Origin: a virus
Length of the DNA: 43,581 nt
Virus record (IMG/VR): IMGVR_UViG_3300044996_000126
Coordinates: 1-43,581 of that record
Strand: one strand, 5' to 3'
Below are positions 1 to 7,718 of this stretch, piece after piece (the first letter of the stretch is position 1; the number at the start of each line of letters is the position of its first letter). A model generated the notes under the pieces. The model saw nothing but the letters and a program-made list of their open reading frames with translations. It was not told the origin of the DNA and did no database searches. Position numbers and translations under genes: made by a program.

Positions 1-98
1 AAGTGCTTGAGGCCCCACACGACCGCGAAGACGAGGCCACCAGCCACGTAGTCCTGCAACTGCTTTGACGCAAGGAACTCCTGCAGGAAGTCGATCAT
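1..98 (-). CDS. N-terminal part of a small membrane protein (possible holin), runs off the window
   Basis: Only the first 32 codons are inside the window. The ATG at 96-98 follows a strong ribosome binding site (GAGGAGG, 106-112 on the plus strand as its complement). The visible protein begins with an amphipathic stretch (MIDFLQEFLASKQLQDYV) followed by a hydrophobic run (AGGLVFAVVWGL) that could be a membrane segment. Its position a few genes after the amidase and other small membrane proteins makes a holin or lysis accessory protein possible, but this is inferred from context and one hydrophobic segment only. Confidence 0.55.
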   Translation of the reverse strand, partial: MIDFLQEFLASKQLQDYVAGGLVFAVVWGLKH

Positions 99-116
99 GT
101 CAGTCCTCCTCGGTCG

Positions 117-362
117 TCAGTCCGGCTGCGGTCTGTGGGCGAGCGCCGCCGCGCATACGTCTGCGGTCGTGCTTGCTCGCCCGAATGCGATAACCAGCGC
201 CGTCCTCAGCGCCGTCCGGTGCGCCTTGCCTGCCTCGTCCGCTGGTTCCGGCGCGAGGTCGAGCGCCTCGATGTCCTGGTCTGCCAGCCCGCGCGTTGCC
301 TCGGCATTCCGGCGTTTCTGCCGGAGCCACTCGGCCAGCGGGCACGTCGCGCAGTCAGGCAT
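117..362 (-). CDS. Small hypothetical protein with an N-terminal CxxC
   Basis: An 81-residue protein of unknown function starting MPDCATCPLAEWLRQKRRN, with a Cys pair at positions 4 and 7 and a basic, helical first third. The start overlaps the stop of the upstream gene by 8 bases, the tight coupling seen throughout this operon. A second open frame over the same bases (100-345) is Arg/Gly-rich in the manner of shadow frames in GC-rich DNA and was not chosen. A single CxxC is not enough to call a zinc site. Confidence 0.6.
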   Translation of the reverse strand: MPDCATCPLAEWLRQKRRNAEATRGLADQDIEALDLAPEPADEAGKAHRTALRTALVIAFGRASTTADVCAAALAHRPQPD

Positions 363-561
363 ACACCGCCTCGGTGCTGTCCGTTGTCACGATGCACGAT
401 CCGTAGTAGCCCATTTCGAGAAGAACATTGTAGCGGTACTCACTCCAGGACATCCGCATAAGTCTCCGCGCCCGGTCGATTTTCGGGAACCAACGCCTGA
501 ACTCATGCGCGGTCATCCCTGCCAGCTCGACAGCGTCGATATGTCCGTATTCGTCGGGCAC
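355..561 (-). CDS. Small hypothetical protein
   Basis: A 68-residue protein beginning at a GTG (559-561) that lies 6 bases after a GAGGAGG ribosome binding site and just after the stop of the gene at 573-794. A longer reading from an upstream start would run through that neighbour, so the GTG is preferred. The protein is mixed charged/aromatic (EFRRWFPKIDRARRLM, EYRYNVLLEMGYYG) with no membrane segment and no motif I recognise. It sits in the run of small genes after the lysis cassette. Confidence 0.65.
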   Translation of the reverse strand: MPDEYGHIDAVELAGMTAHEFRRWFPKIDRARRLMRMSWSEYRYNVLLEMGYYGSCIVTTDSTEAVYA

Positions 562-572
562 CGGCAGCCTCC

Positions 573-794
573 TCACAGGCCCAGCGTCTCCTTCACCTTC
601 TCCGGAGTCGGCGTCCCGTGTTCTACCACCCACTTCGCGGCGGCCTTTGCGAGCTTCAGCGCCTTCGCTGGAGTACCCGCGTTGTAGCCCTGCGCCAGCG
701 CATAGACTACGAACAGCCCCGCGTCCTCACACTCCTTGACCACATAGTCCTTTGCAGGGGTCCACAACACATTGAATAGCTTAGTCAGCGGCAT
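573..794 (-). CDS. Small hypothetical protein
   Basis: A 73-residue protein starting MPLTKLFNVLWTPAKDYV. The ATG at 792-794 is preceded by GGAGGAGG (804-811, complement), which decides this start over an upstream in-frame one 12 codons earlier that would lie inside the repeat-bearing leader. The sequence is rich in Ala/Lys helices (AKALKLAKAAAKWVVEHG) with no signal peptide. No function is recognised. Upstream are two copies of a 14-base direct repeat (810-854). Confidence 0.65.
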   Translation of the reverse strand: MPLTKLFNVLWTPAKDYVVKECEDAGLFVVYALAQGYNAGTPAKALKLAKAAAKWVVEHGTPTPEKVKETLGL

Positions 795-809
795 GGTCTT
801 CGGCCTCCT

Positions 810-854
810 CCGAATTGTACTCTGCGTCACATCCGCCCAGCCGAATTGTACTCT
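810..854 (-). repeat. Pair of 14-base direct repeats in a leader region
   Basis: The sequence CCGAATTGTACTCT occurs at 810-823 and again at 841-854, 31 bases apart, in the 78-base gap between two genes. Read on the coding (minus) strand each copy contains TACAAT, which resembles a -10 box, and the downstream copy abuts the ribosome binding site of the gene at 573-794. No convincing -35 boxes are present. A regulator binding site or duplicated weak promoter is possible. Confidence 0.45.
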
Positions 855-872
855 CGCGCCCGAGACGGCAAT

Positions 873-1304
873 TCACCAGGTGGCCCGTTCGTCCTGGGCC
901 GGTTGTTCGTCGCCATCCGGCTCGGCCTTCACCACGAATTCCTCTATCGCCTGGAGGCGCATTTCCAACTCGACGACCTGTTCCTCCGGTGGCGGCAGGT
1001 CCGGAGGCTTTGGCGTCTCGGCGACGGCAGGTTCCGGCGCGGCCTCCCCTGCGGGTGCTCCCGAGGTCTGCGGCGCTTCGTGCGTCTCTGGGTGCGCTCG
1101 CTCTGGAGGCTCTGGGGCAGCCACCTCGGTCGGAAGTTCGGCGGGGGCATCGACAGTCTTCAGGGCCCCCTGGGCGGATGCCTCTACCCCCGCGTCGAGC
1201 ACGATGGCCTCCTCCGGCATCGGCGCGACTCGCCAGCCCGCCAGCGCCGCCAACGCCGCCAACGTGACCGCTACAACCGACAGGAAGACCGTTGACCCCT
1301 TCAC
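873..1304 (-). CDS. Membrane-anchored Pro/Ala/Glu-rich protein, spanin candidate
   Basis: A 143-residue protein with an N-terminal hydrophobic anchor (residues 5-23, VFLSVVAVTLAALAALAGW), then a long Pro/Ala/Glu-rich segment (about 25-110) and a short C-terminal helix. It starts at GTG 1302-1304, which overlaps the stop of the preceding gene (GTGA) and has GGAGGAG upstream. One N-terminal anchor with an extended periplasmic rod is typical of inner-membrane spanin subunits and of some cell-wall-spanning phage proteins. The assignment rests on topology and on the amidase upstream, not on a family match. Confidence 0.55.
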   Translation of the reverse strand: MKGSTVFLSVVAVTLAALAALAGWRVAPMPEEAIVLDAGVEASAQGALKTVDAPAELPTEVAAPEPPERAHPETHEAPQTSGAPAGEAAPEPAVAETPKPPDLPPPEEQVVELEMRLQAIEEFVVKAEPDGDEQPAQDERATW

Positions 1305-1570
1305 GGTGTGCGCTCCTCCGCAGACCGTTGGTTCCGGTCGGCGTTCAGTCTGCGCTCAATCGACTGGAGCCGCGCTGTGAGCGACTCCAGTAACATCCGG
1401 TTGGTTGCGATGTTCTCGGTTTGCAGGACATGCGCCGCCACAGCGTCTGATCGGTCATGCGCCGACAGTTTCCCGAGGTATGAGACAAGCACAAGGTTCA
1501 AGACAATGCACACCACCACCACAAGGAGGAGGATCTTGCAGAAGCGGGCCGGGCAGGTGTGTCCAGTCAT
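1301..1570 (-). CDS. Small membrane protein with coiled coil
   Basis: An 89-residue protein: a short basic/Cys-containing N terminus, one strong membrane segment (residues 13-32, ILLLVVVVCIVLNLVLVSYL), then a charged helix likely to form a coiled coil (LLESLTARLQSIERRLNADR). ATG overlaps the previous stop (ATGA), and its own stop overlaps the next GTG. With its two neighbours it forms a translationally coupled trio of single-pass membrane proteins beside the endolysin, so holin/antiholin/spanin roles are likely, although which is which cannot be told. Confidence 0.6.
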   Translation of the reverse strand: MTGHTCPARFCKILLLVVVVCIVLNLVLVSYLGKLSAHDRSDAVAAHVLQTENIATNRMLLESLTARLQSIERRLNADRNQRSAEERTP

Positions 1571-1833
1571 CGGGTCCCATCCCTCTGGTCAAGCTCGCCC
1601 TCGATGCGCGCCAGGATACGCATAACCTCATCCAACCGTGCCTGCGTCGCCTCGCGGTTCATGTAACGCTGGTCAAGGTCCCGGTCTGTATGGTGCGCGG
1701 ATTCGTCGCCGACGTGCAGTTCGACTCGCGCCCAAGCCGACGCGAGCCCTGCCACAAGGACGATGAGGGAGATGATGACCCCAAGCTGCAGCTTGATCGG
1801 CGTCTGCTGTCCGATCCCGTTATCCTTCTGCAT
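1567..1833 (-). CDS. Small membrane protein with coiled coil, lysis cassette
   Basis: An 88-residue protein starting MQKDNGIGQQTPIKLQLG, with one membrane segment (about residues 16-35, LGVIISLIVLVAGLASAW) and a C-terminal heptad-like helix (REATQARLDEVMRILARIEGEL). This ATG was preferred to an in-frame start 11 codons upstream because of the AAAGG upstream and the immediately hydrophilic N terminus. It is the first of three coupled small membrane proteins directly after the amidase. A holin or spanin part is inferred. Confidence 0.6.
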   Translation of the reverse strand: MQKDNGIGQQTPIKLQLGVIISLIVLVAGLASAWARVELHVGDESAHHTDRDLDQRYMNREATQARLDEVMRILARIEGELDQRDGTR

Positions 1834-1874
1834 GGTGCTGCGCCTTTCGCTTGAGGTACACGCCACCGAGCCGC

Positions 1875-2570
1875 CTACTCCACGTACAGCTTCCCCTGGT
1901 CCGCGATGTGGTCGCCGCCCGCCACCATAACATAGGTTTCCAGTACGGGTCCAGACGGGTGCTTGACGATCTTGATTGGTTGCCCTTGCCCCGTTGAGTC
2001 GCCGCTAATGCGCCTTGAGACCTCCGACCGGAACCAATCCAGTGAGACCTGAGACCCCGGGCATGTCTTGTCCTCAACCATCCGGTGGAACAGTAGGTTC
2101 GGCAGCGGGATGGCGTAGAGTCGGTGCATGACCGCAAAGAGGTCGAGGGCCAACATCATGCTGTCTGATGAGGTCGGGTCTTCGATGTCGAAGTTCCCGA
2201 CTATCTCAACCCCGATAGCGTGACGGTTCAGCCACATACGGTCGCCGCCGCAAAGACGCTTTGCGTCGGGGTGTACTTGCGCCCACGGTCTACCGACTAG
2301 GCCATGCGCCCAATTAGACCTGTCGAGGGGCCGGGCGGTCCAGACCTTCCCGTCTGGACCAGCGTAGAGGTTAGCGCCAATGTCGGACCATCCAAGGCTC
2401 ATGTGATACTGCCGGATGGCGCGCATTGAGTTCAGCCCACGCCACTGCTCCGAGGTCGGGCTCCAAGTGTGGTGAGCGCAGGTCGCCAGGACCGGGTTGG
2501 CAGGGACCTGCGAGTGGAGGTAGGCCTCAACCTCTTCAATCCCCAGCGGCGTCAGCGTCGAGAAACTCAC
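1875..2570 (-). CDS. N-acetylmuramoyl-L-alanine amidase (endolysin)
   Basis: A 231-residue enzyme of the amidase_2/PGRP family, which cuts the bond between N-acetylmuramic acid and the peptide stem in peptidoglycan. Visible family marks are the first zinc ligand region CAHHT (His33/34), the family stretch MRAIRQYHMSLGWSDIGANL (49-68), GVEIVGNFD (120-128) and the second zinc region FHRMVEDKTCPG (His162, Cys170). The start is GTG 2568-2570 behind GAGGAG. There is no signal peptide, so export would depend on a holin. It is followed by three small membrane proteins, making a lysis cassette. The last 45 residues may be a short wall-binding tail. Confidence 0.9.
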   Translation of the reverse strand: MSFSTLTPLGIEEVEAYLHSQVPANPVLATCAHHTWSPTSEQWRGLNSMRAIRQYHMSLGWSDIGANLYAGPDGKVWTARPLDRSNWAHGLVGRPWAQVHPDAKRLCGGDRMWLNRHAIGVEIVGNFDIEDPTSSDSMMLALDLFAVMHRLYAIPLPNLLFHRMVEDKTCPGSQVSLDWFRSEVSRRISGDSTGQGQPIKIVKHPSGPVLETYVMVAGGDHIADQGKLYVE

Positions 2571-2628
2571 CCTGCTCCTCCTGCCCGTCGTTCTATTCTC
2601 TTATACCAACATCACCCGCACCGCTACT

Positions 2629-2970
2629 CTACCCTACCGCAGGCACTTCGTCAACCGACTCGAAGACTACTAGACCACGTTCCTTCGCCTCCGCCAGTTC
2701 CCGGTCTGCCCCAGGCGAGTGCCCGAGGAACAGAAACCACTCGCACTTGCCCACCCACGCGAGGTCTATTCGCATGAAGTCCTCGTAGCAGAATCGCGAG
2801 TCGTTCTCCCAGCCCGCACTCTGCGAGATCGGGCTGAACGGGTAGTGTCCCTTCGCCGCCAGCGCCCGCGTCGCCTCGTCGGCCCGCTCGATGTTGGCCG
2901 CGACCTTCAGGGGGTCTGGGCTGCTGTAGGGTCCGCTAATGTAGATAAAGTGGGGCCGAATTTTCGACAC
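2629..2970 (-). CDS. Nucleoside 2-deoxyribosyltransferase-like protein (DUF4406 type)
   Basis: A 113-residue protein starting at GTG 2968-2970, one base into the stop of the upstream metallophosphoesterase (TAGTG), with GGAGGT upstream. The pattern YISGPYSS near the N terminus, NIERADEATRALAAKGHYPFSP in the middle and the acidic/serine stretch near HSPGADRELAEAKERG match the nucleoside 2-deoxyribosyltransferase-like fold, as in DUF4406 proteins common in phages. Such proteins act on nucleosides or nucleotide sugars, but the substrate here is unknown. Confidence 0.75.
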   Translation of the reverse strand: MSKIRPHFIYISGPYSSPDPLKVAANIERADEATRALAAKGHYPFSPISQSAGWENDSRFCYEDFMRIDLAWVGKCEWFLFLGHSPGADRELAEAKERGLVVFESVDEVPAVG

Positions 2971-4319
2971 TACGCACCTCCAATCTTCGGCATCCCGAAC
3001 GGCAACGGTTGCACGAGGTGCTTGTCCGCGTACAGCCGCACGAGGTTCGTCCCCAACACTGCGGGCGGCATGTTCCGGTCCCGCGCATAGCTCCCCGGCA
3101 CATACCGCAGCCAGCATCCAATCGCAATCATCTGAATGCCGGATGGACTCCACCACCACACGCCGTTATCGTCCTGGCTGGCAGCCATTACCGCACGTTC
3201 CTGGTTCCCACGAACATGCCGGTGCCCCGCAATCGCCGCGTCGCACTTGTTGTTCTCGGTGAACCGCTGCATCGTGTTCCAGAGGTGCCCGTAGGACTGG
3301 CCGCTCCCCGTCCCGTGGTGGATGTAGAGCGTGTAGGTCTGATCGCCGACCTGTACGATCATCGGGAAACTGCTCGACGAGTAGGGCACGTTCAGCCTTT
3401 CTGCTACGAACTGCGTCGGGCTGACGTTCTGCCCAAGCTGCCGCACCCAACGCGCCTCGTGGTTCCCGTCCGCCAGCACCAACAACCTACCGGCGTCGGC
3501 GATAGGCCGAAACAGTTGCGTCATCACAGCGGCGGAGGGCATGATGTCCAGCAGTTGCGCCCCAAGGTTCATCCCCTCCACGCTGTTCAGTGTCGCGTTG
3601 TTCAGGCAGTCCCCGAGAGTAAACGGATACAGGCCATCCTTGGTCGCCGCCCAGGTCAACGTCGCCGCGATCTCCCTGAACGCGCACCCGACCGGACCAA
3701 TATGCACATCGCTGATCGGGAGCAGCGTTGCATAGGGCTTACCCGGAGCACACTTCAAGCGCACCGCGTGGATTCTCTCCCGAACGTCGGTCGCCTCCAT
3801 GTAGTAGCCGAACCAGTCCGAGCCCGCCCCGTCCTCCCCTGGTCTACGCGCCGCGCCCCCAACAAGCCCCCCCCCAAACACCCGAGGGATACTCTCCTCG
3901 AAGGCTGACGGCGGCAGGTCTAGCTTACCCTTCGGCTTCGGGGAGTACGGGTCATCATCTATCAGCCGCGCTGCCTGCTCAACAGCCTTCACGTCCGACT
4001 TCTCGACCGGCAGCTTCCGGCCCGACGCCCTATCTACCTCTGTCTCATATTGGGCCTGCAGTTCCCCTTCTGTCACGTTGCCCGGCATCGGCTCTGCTAT
4101 CGCCGATTCGTCCGCAGAACCCTGCCCAACAAAGTCCCGCCAATCCTTACCCGTCTCCATCCGCGCTTCCGCGATATTGTGCTCCCAGGTTGTGGGCTTT
4201 CCCCCATAACGTTTGGCGGCACCCGTAGGCCCCCCATGAGAAGCCACCTCGCGGAGAAACGGCTCCGATCCTAGCTGTTCGCGCAGTTTTCCTGCTACAC
4301 TGGTCCGTGGGGCCGACAT
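2970..4319 (-). CDS. Calcineurin-like metallophosphoesterase with N-terminal extension
   Basis: A 449-residue protein. Residues 195-370 carry the full metallophosphoesterase set: SDVHIG (203-208), GDCLN (236-240), GNHEARW (285-291), HHGTGSG (334-340) and GHRHV (365-369), the ligands of a two-metal site that hydrolyses phosphomono- or diesters. The first 190 residues are a separate, mostly polar region that begins with a helix-turn-helix-like stretch (GPTGAAKRYGGKPTTWEHNI). ATG 4317-4319 follows GAGAGG and is downstream of the previous stop. It is coupled to the deoxyribosyltransferase-like gene. The substrate may be a nucleotide or nucleic-acid end. Confidence 0.85.
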   Translation of the reverse strand: MSAPRTSVAGKLREQLGSEPFLREVASHGGPTGAAKRYGGKPTTWEHNIAEARMETGKDWRDFVGQGSADESAIAEPMPGNVTEGELQAQYETEVDRASGRKLPVEKSDVKAVEQAARLIDDDPYSPKPKGKLDLPPSAFEESIPRVFGGGLVGGAARRPGEDGAGSDWFGYYMEATDVRERIHAVRLKCAPGKPYATLLPISDVHIGPVGCAFREIAATLTWAATKDGLYPFTLGDCLNNATLNSVEGMNLGAQLLDIMPSAAVMTQLFRPIADAGRLLVLADGNHEARWVRQLGQNVSPTQFVAERLNVPYSSSSFPMIVQVGDQTYTLYIHHGTGSGQSYGHLWNTMQRFTENNKCDAAIAGHRHVRGNQERAVMAASQDDNGVWWWSPSGIQMIAIGCWLRYVPGSYARDRNMPPAVLGTNLVRLYADKHLVQPLPFGMPKIGGA

Positions 4320-4323
4320 GCAA

Positions 4324-4692
4324 TTATCCTCTCGGGGCACTGAAGACGGGTTCTTCCGCTGCTTCGATCTGGCGGTATAGGTCAAGTACCCGTTCCACGA
4401 GGTCGGCGTCTATCACCGCGTCGGCATCTTCATCCTTCACGGTCTCGGCGCAGACTTTGTGGTGGGCAATCGACCAGGGGATGAGGGCTATGTAGTTCAG
4501 CGTGTCGATCTGTTCTTCTAATGCGTGGGAGGTGAGTTCGGCGGGGGAGAGGGAGAGATGATTCCACGGCCCGTAGGTCCGGCGACCCCTCTCGAAGGTC
4601 GCGACCGCCGCCTCCGCAATGTCGTGTGGAACTCCGAGGCGTTCACACAACCTCAAGAGTTTCTCGGCGAGCCCGTCTTGGCAAATCTCCAC
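4324..4692 (-). CDS. MazG-like nucleotide pyrophosphohydrolase
   Basis: A 122-residue, mostly helical protein. The segment FERGRRTYGPWNHL followed by EEQIDTLNYIAL resembles the all-alpha NTP pyrophosphohydrolase family, in which acidic residues of an EExxD-like helix bind magnesium to hydrolyse (d)NTPs. GTG 4690-4692 is preceded by GAGGG at the right distance, and an upstream TTG lacks this. It is the first gene after a strong promoter (4743-4771), so it heads the operon for the metallophosphoesterase and probably the lysis genes. The family call is tentative because the motif is partial. Confidence 0.6.
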   Translation of the reverse strand: MEICQDGLAEKLLRLCERLGVPHDIAEAAVATFERGRRTYGPWNHLSLSPAELTSHALEEQIDTLNYIALIPWSIAHHKVCAETVKDEDADAVIDADLVERVLDLYRQIEAAEEPVFSAPRG

Positions 4693-4742
4693 GTTCGACC
4701 CTCTGGTCCCCAAAATCGCGGGGAAGTGGGGTTCCGATATTG

Positions 4743-4771
4743 ACTATAGCGAACGAGGGCCGGAATGTCAA
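4743..4771 (-). promoter_or_regulatory. Sigma70-type promoter upstream of the pyrophosphohydrolase/lysis operon
   Basis: On the minus strand TTGACA (complement of 4766-4771) and TATAGT (complement of 4743-4748) are separated by exactly 17 bases. This is a near-perfect -35/-10 pair placed between the capsid terminator and the gene at 4324-4692. Confidence 0.85.
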
Positions 4772-4795
4772 CACTTCGCGCCGCTGCCGTAAAGC

Positions 4796-4827
4796 ACGAC
4801 GGGCCTCCATAGTCGGAGGCCCGTCGT
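4796..4827 (-). terminator. Hairpin terminator after the capsid gene
   Basis: A 13-base perfect inverted repeat (ACGACGGGCCTCC at 4796-4808, its complement at 4815-4827) with a 6-base loop lies 24 bases after the stop of the capsid fusion gene. On the minus strand it is followed by GCTTTACGG, a short T run. It separates the head operon from the next promoter. Confidence 0.75.
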
Positions 4828-4850
4828 TAGCCGAAGAGGCTGTAGGTCTT

Positions 4851-7628
4851 CTAGTAGTTGGTGAGCGGAGTGCCATCCGCGTCCTGCAGCGTGATCGTGG
4901 AGAAGCAGTCCCCGTTCGTGATGACCCAGGTTCCGCGCCATGAGACCGACCGCTGGTAGGTGTTCGTCTCTGCGTCATAGTGCTCGGGGGAGACGTACAG
5001 CGGAATGTACGGAGCATACACCGCTCCGGTCTCACTCCAGGTCGGCGGCCTGAACCCGAACAACATCTTCAGGCGGCTGAACCATGTCGCTTCGTAGACG
5101 CGGATGGTGCCGCCGAGCGCACCGAGGTAACTCAGGCCGGTGCCGAACTCGATCCGGTCCTCGTACCGAATCCCGCCTGCGTTCATGCCCTTGAGACCGA
5201 GCGCTGCGCCAGGGCCGCACACAACCCAGTCGGCAGGGCGGTTGGTCTTCTCGGCGATCTGCGACGACGCCTGCGCGACGTACATGCCCAGGTGGTTCTG
5301 CCACTCCTGGACGGCATAGTTGGTCTCGCCGGTTGGGCGACGGGTTCCGAAGGTCGCCGTACCGGCGGTCGCGCCGTTCAGGAGGTCATCGAGCAGCGTG
5401 TAGTTCAGTTCGCGGGCGATCTCGTCGGTCGCTGCCGTAATCATCTCCTGGTCGGCGTCAAGGTTGTGGACAGACCGGAGGTCCTGGCGAAGCTCCTGCG
5501 AGAAGTGGTACCGCAGGGACTTCGTGCGGGCCGTGATGGTCGTCGGGACGATCCGAGGCTCGATCTGTGCCTTGGTCGCCGACTCGGTGTGGTCCGCGAA
5601 GGTCGAGTCGAAGTTCGAGGAGTCGTTGAGGTTGTACTGAGTCGGAGTCGTCAGGAAGGACAGCGTATGGATGGTCGCGGACGGCCCGTTCATCGGCTGC
5701 ACGCTAACGATGCCGTCGTACGCCACCAGCTTCGGATAGATGTCCCTCAGGGTCGGCATGATAAGCGGTGTGATCGTGCCGAGCGCAGAAGTGCCTGTTG
5801 CAGCATCCTCGATGACACGTCGCGCACCGGCCCTGGTCGCGGCGCGGAAGTAGTGGGCGGTGTCGCTGTGCTCGAACATGGCGTCCATCATCTCGGCGAA
5901 GACGTTGCGCGGGTCGTTGCGGCCCGGCTTCCCGTTGCTCGGGATGGAGTCGATGAGCGCCTGCCGAACACCCTCGGCGGTCTCGGGGCGCGGCCTGATC
6001 TCGCCAGCGAGGTACCACGAGTCCTCGTACTGCTTCTCATGGCGCTGGTCGGTGATGACGCCAACTCCGGTCGGAACCTCGCCAGTCAGACGGGCCTTCA
6101 GCGCGTCGGCGAAGATGGAGAAGCGAGCGTCGGCGTCCTCGATGGAGGTTGCGGCATCAAGGTGCGCCTCAATCGGGGCGCGCATTGCCTCATCAGTGAC
6201 GGTGGCGAGTAGCTTGGCCTTGTGATCCTCTAGCTTCTGCGCGGCGACCACGGCCTTCGCGGCCTCGCGGGCCATGTCGGCGACCTCGGCCTTCGTGTCG
6301 CCGATCTCAGCCTTGACCTTGGCGGCGATGTCCGCAACATCCACGACCGGAGCCGGAGGCGCAGGCGGAACGGGCGGAGTCACGGGCTCGGGCGTCTTGT
6401 TGTCCTGAACGACAGTCGGCTCGGGCATTGGAGCACCTTCGGAAGCATCCTCCACTGCGGGAGGCGTGATTGCGTCGTCAGTCTGTGGCTCTTCGGTCTC
6501 GGCGCTGTCCACGGTGACGCTGAGGGTTTGTGTGGCGTCCGCGCCGTCGGTCACGATGTCCACGCCCCGCAAGATGTAGTCGCGGATGACAGCGTGGCTG
6601 TATGTCCCCTCGTCTATGTGTAGAGCGACTTCTGCGTCCTCGATGATGTTGTCGTCGATGTCGTGGTGCTCTTCGCGACCATAGCCGCGCTTTGACCACT
6701 CAAGCTCTACACCGGCATCGAGGCAAGCCGCGTAGGACTTTCCGGCTTCCGAGGCCACGACTTCCCCTTCGGCGAGGCAGTCGATGTCCTTGAGCATGGC
6801 CTTGTCCCACACGATGCCGATGTCACGGGCTCCGACCGTTCGCGTGAACGGCGGCATACCGGGGTGTCCGTCAAGCCCCAACAACCGCCCGCGCTTCGCA
6901 AGCCGGTTGGCCTTGGCGATGGCGTCGAGCATCTCCGCTTTCGGGTAGATTCGGTCGTTGGCGTTCTTGGTATCGACCTGCCCGAAGACGACCCGGACGC
7001 GCATCTTCTTCCCGTCGCCAGCCTGGATCAGTTCGGGCTTCGCAAAGAACGAGTCGCAGAGCGGGACGCGCCCGACCTGCGCCAGGGAGTCCCACTTGGT
7101 GTTCGCGTCGTGCAACACCTTGCGGGCTTCCTCGCAGCCATCCGCCAGCAGCTTTGCGGCCTTGTCGGCCAGGGTCTCGCAGGCGTCGAGTTCCTCGCAG
7201 CCAGCGAGTTCGGCCTTCAGGTCCTCAATCGGGTCGGCAGAGTCCTGCTCCGGGAAGTCCTTCCCGAACTTCTTGTAGTACCGCTTGAGGTGGTTCTTCA
7301 CGCTGGCCTTGTCGGTGGTCGGGATGTCTGTCGCGTCAAGCCGCTGCAGCGCGGCATGAACACCGCCCCAAACCGCAGCCATCCGACCGTCTACGACATC
7401 GGCAATCGGCAGCTTGTAGGACTCCATCTTGTCCGGGGCGCTGGAGTCTACCCACAGGTGCCCCTTGGCGAACTTCTCCCAGTCCATAGTGCCCATGCCG
7501 TTCGGGCCGCCGTTGCCCCCGCAGAGCTTCTTCATGCGGGCGCGCGCAGCCCCGGCATCCCAGGTACGGTCCTCGGGAGCCAAAGGAAGATCGGCGAACT
7601 GGGTAGCTCCGTCCATGATCTTAGGCAT
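4851..7628 (-). CDS. Prohead protease-scaffold-major capsid fusion protein
   Basis: A 925-residue polyprotein. Residues 1-125 resemble the N-terminal region common in phage protease fusions (KLPIADVVDGRM at 72-83). Residues 205-380 look like a gp21/S80-type prohead protease: NDRIYPK (224-230), GLDGHPG with His255, and WSKRGYG with Ser311 as the likely nucleophile. Residues 385-425 are Pro/Ala-rich, and 425-500 form a charged coiled coil expected of a scaffold. From about 520 to the end is the major capsid domain. Self-cleavage during head maturation is expected. ATG 7626-7628 follows GTGAGGGG. Its own promoter, structured leader and terminator make it a single-gene, presumably highly expressed unit. 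Confidence 0.85.
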   Translation of the reverse strand: MPKIMDGATQFADLPLAPEDRTWDAGAARARMKKLCGGNGGPNGMGTMDWEKFAKGHLWVDSSAPDKMESYKLPIADVVDGRMAAVWGGVHAALQRLDATDIPTTDKASVKNHLKRYYKKFGKDFPEQDSADPIEDLKAELAGCEELDACETLADKAAKLLADGCEEARKVLHDANTKWDSLAQVGRVPLCDSFFAKPELIQAGDGKKMRVRVVFGQVDTKNANDRIYPKAEMLDAIAKANRLAKRGRLLGLDGHPGMPPFTRTVGARDIGIVWDKAMLKDIDCLAEGEVVASEAGKSYAACLDAGVELEWSKRGYGREEHHDIDDNIIEDAEVALHIDEGTYSHAVIRDYILRGVDIVTDGADATQTLSVTVDSAETEEPQTDDAITPPAVEDASEGAPMPEPTVVQDNKTPEPVTPPVPPAPPAPVVDVADIAAKVKAEIGDTKAEVADMAREAAKAVVAAQKLEDHKAKLLATVTDEAMRAPIEAHLDAATSIEDADARFSIFADALKARLTGEVPTGVGVITDQRHEKQYEDSWYLAGEIRPRPETAEGVRQALIDSIPSNGKPGRNDPRNVFAEMMDAMFEHSDTAHYFRAATRAGARRVIEDAATGTSALGTITPLIMPTLRDIYPKLVAYDGIVSVQPMNGPSATIHTLSFLTTPTQYNLNDSSNFDSTFADHTESATKAQIEPRIVPTTITARTKSLRYHFSQELRQDLRSVHNLDADQEMITAATDEIARELNYTLLDDLLNGATAGTATFGTRRPTGETNYAVQEWQNHLGMYVAQASSQIAEKTNRPADWVVCGPGAALGLKGMNAGGIRYEDRIEFGTGLSYLGALGGTIRVYEATWFSRLKMLFGFRPPTWSETGAVYAPYIPLYVSPEHYDAETNTYQRSVSWRGTWVITNGDCFSTITLQDADGTPLTNY

Positions 7629-7668
7629 GGTCGGGAGCCCCTCACTGCATCGCGCGAAGCTGGTGACG

Positions 7669-7695
7669 CCCCGATATGGGGTCCCCGATAGGGGG
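7669..7695 (-). promoter_or_regulatory. Two tandem GC hairpins in the leader of the capsid gene
   Basis: Two nearly identical mini-hairpins, CCCCGATATGGGG (7669-7681) and CCCCGATAGGGGG (7683-7695), sit side by side in the roughly 85-base untranslated leader between the promoter and the capsid start codon. They may stabilise the mRNA or bind a regulator. Confidence 0.5.
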
Positions 7696-7718
7696 CAGCG
7701 CCGCTGGATTCGTCAGGG

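Noticed and set aside
100-345. Alternative 81-codon frame overlapping the small CxxC protein
   Set aside because: It lacks a ribosome binding site, and its Arg/Gly-rich content is typical of the wrong frame.
4980-6212. Long plus-strand open frame opposite the capsid gene
   Set aside because: It is antisense to the clear capsid coding region and shows no family resemblance.
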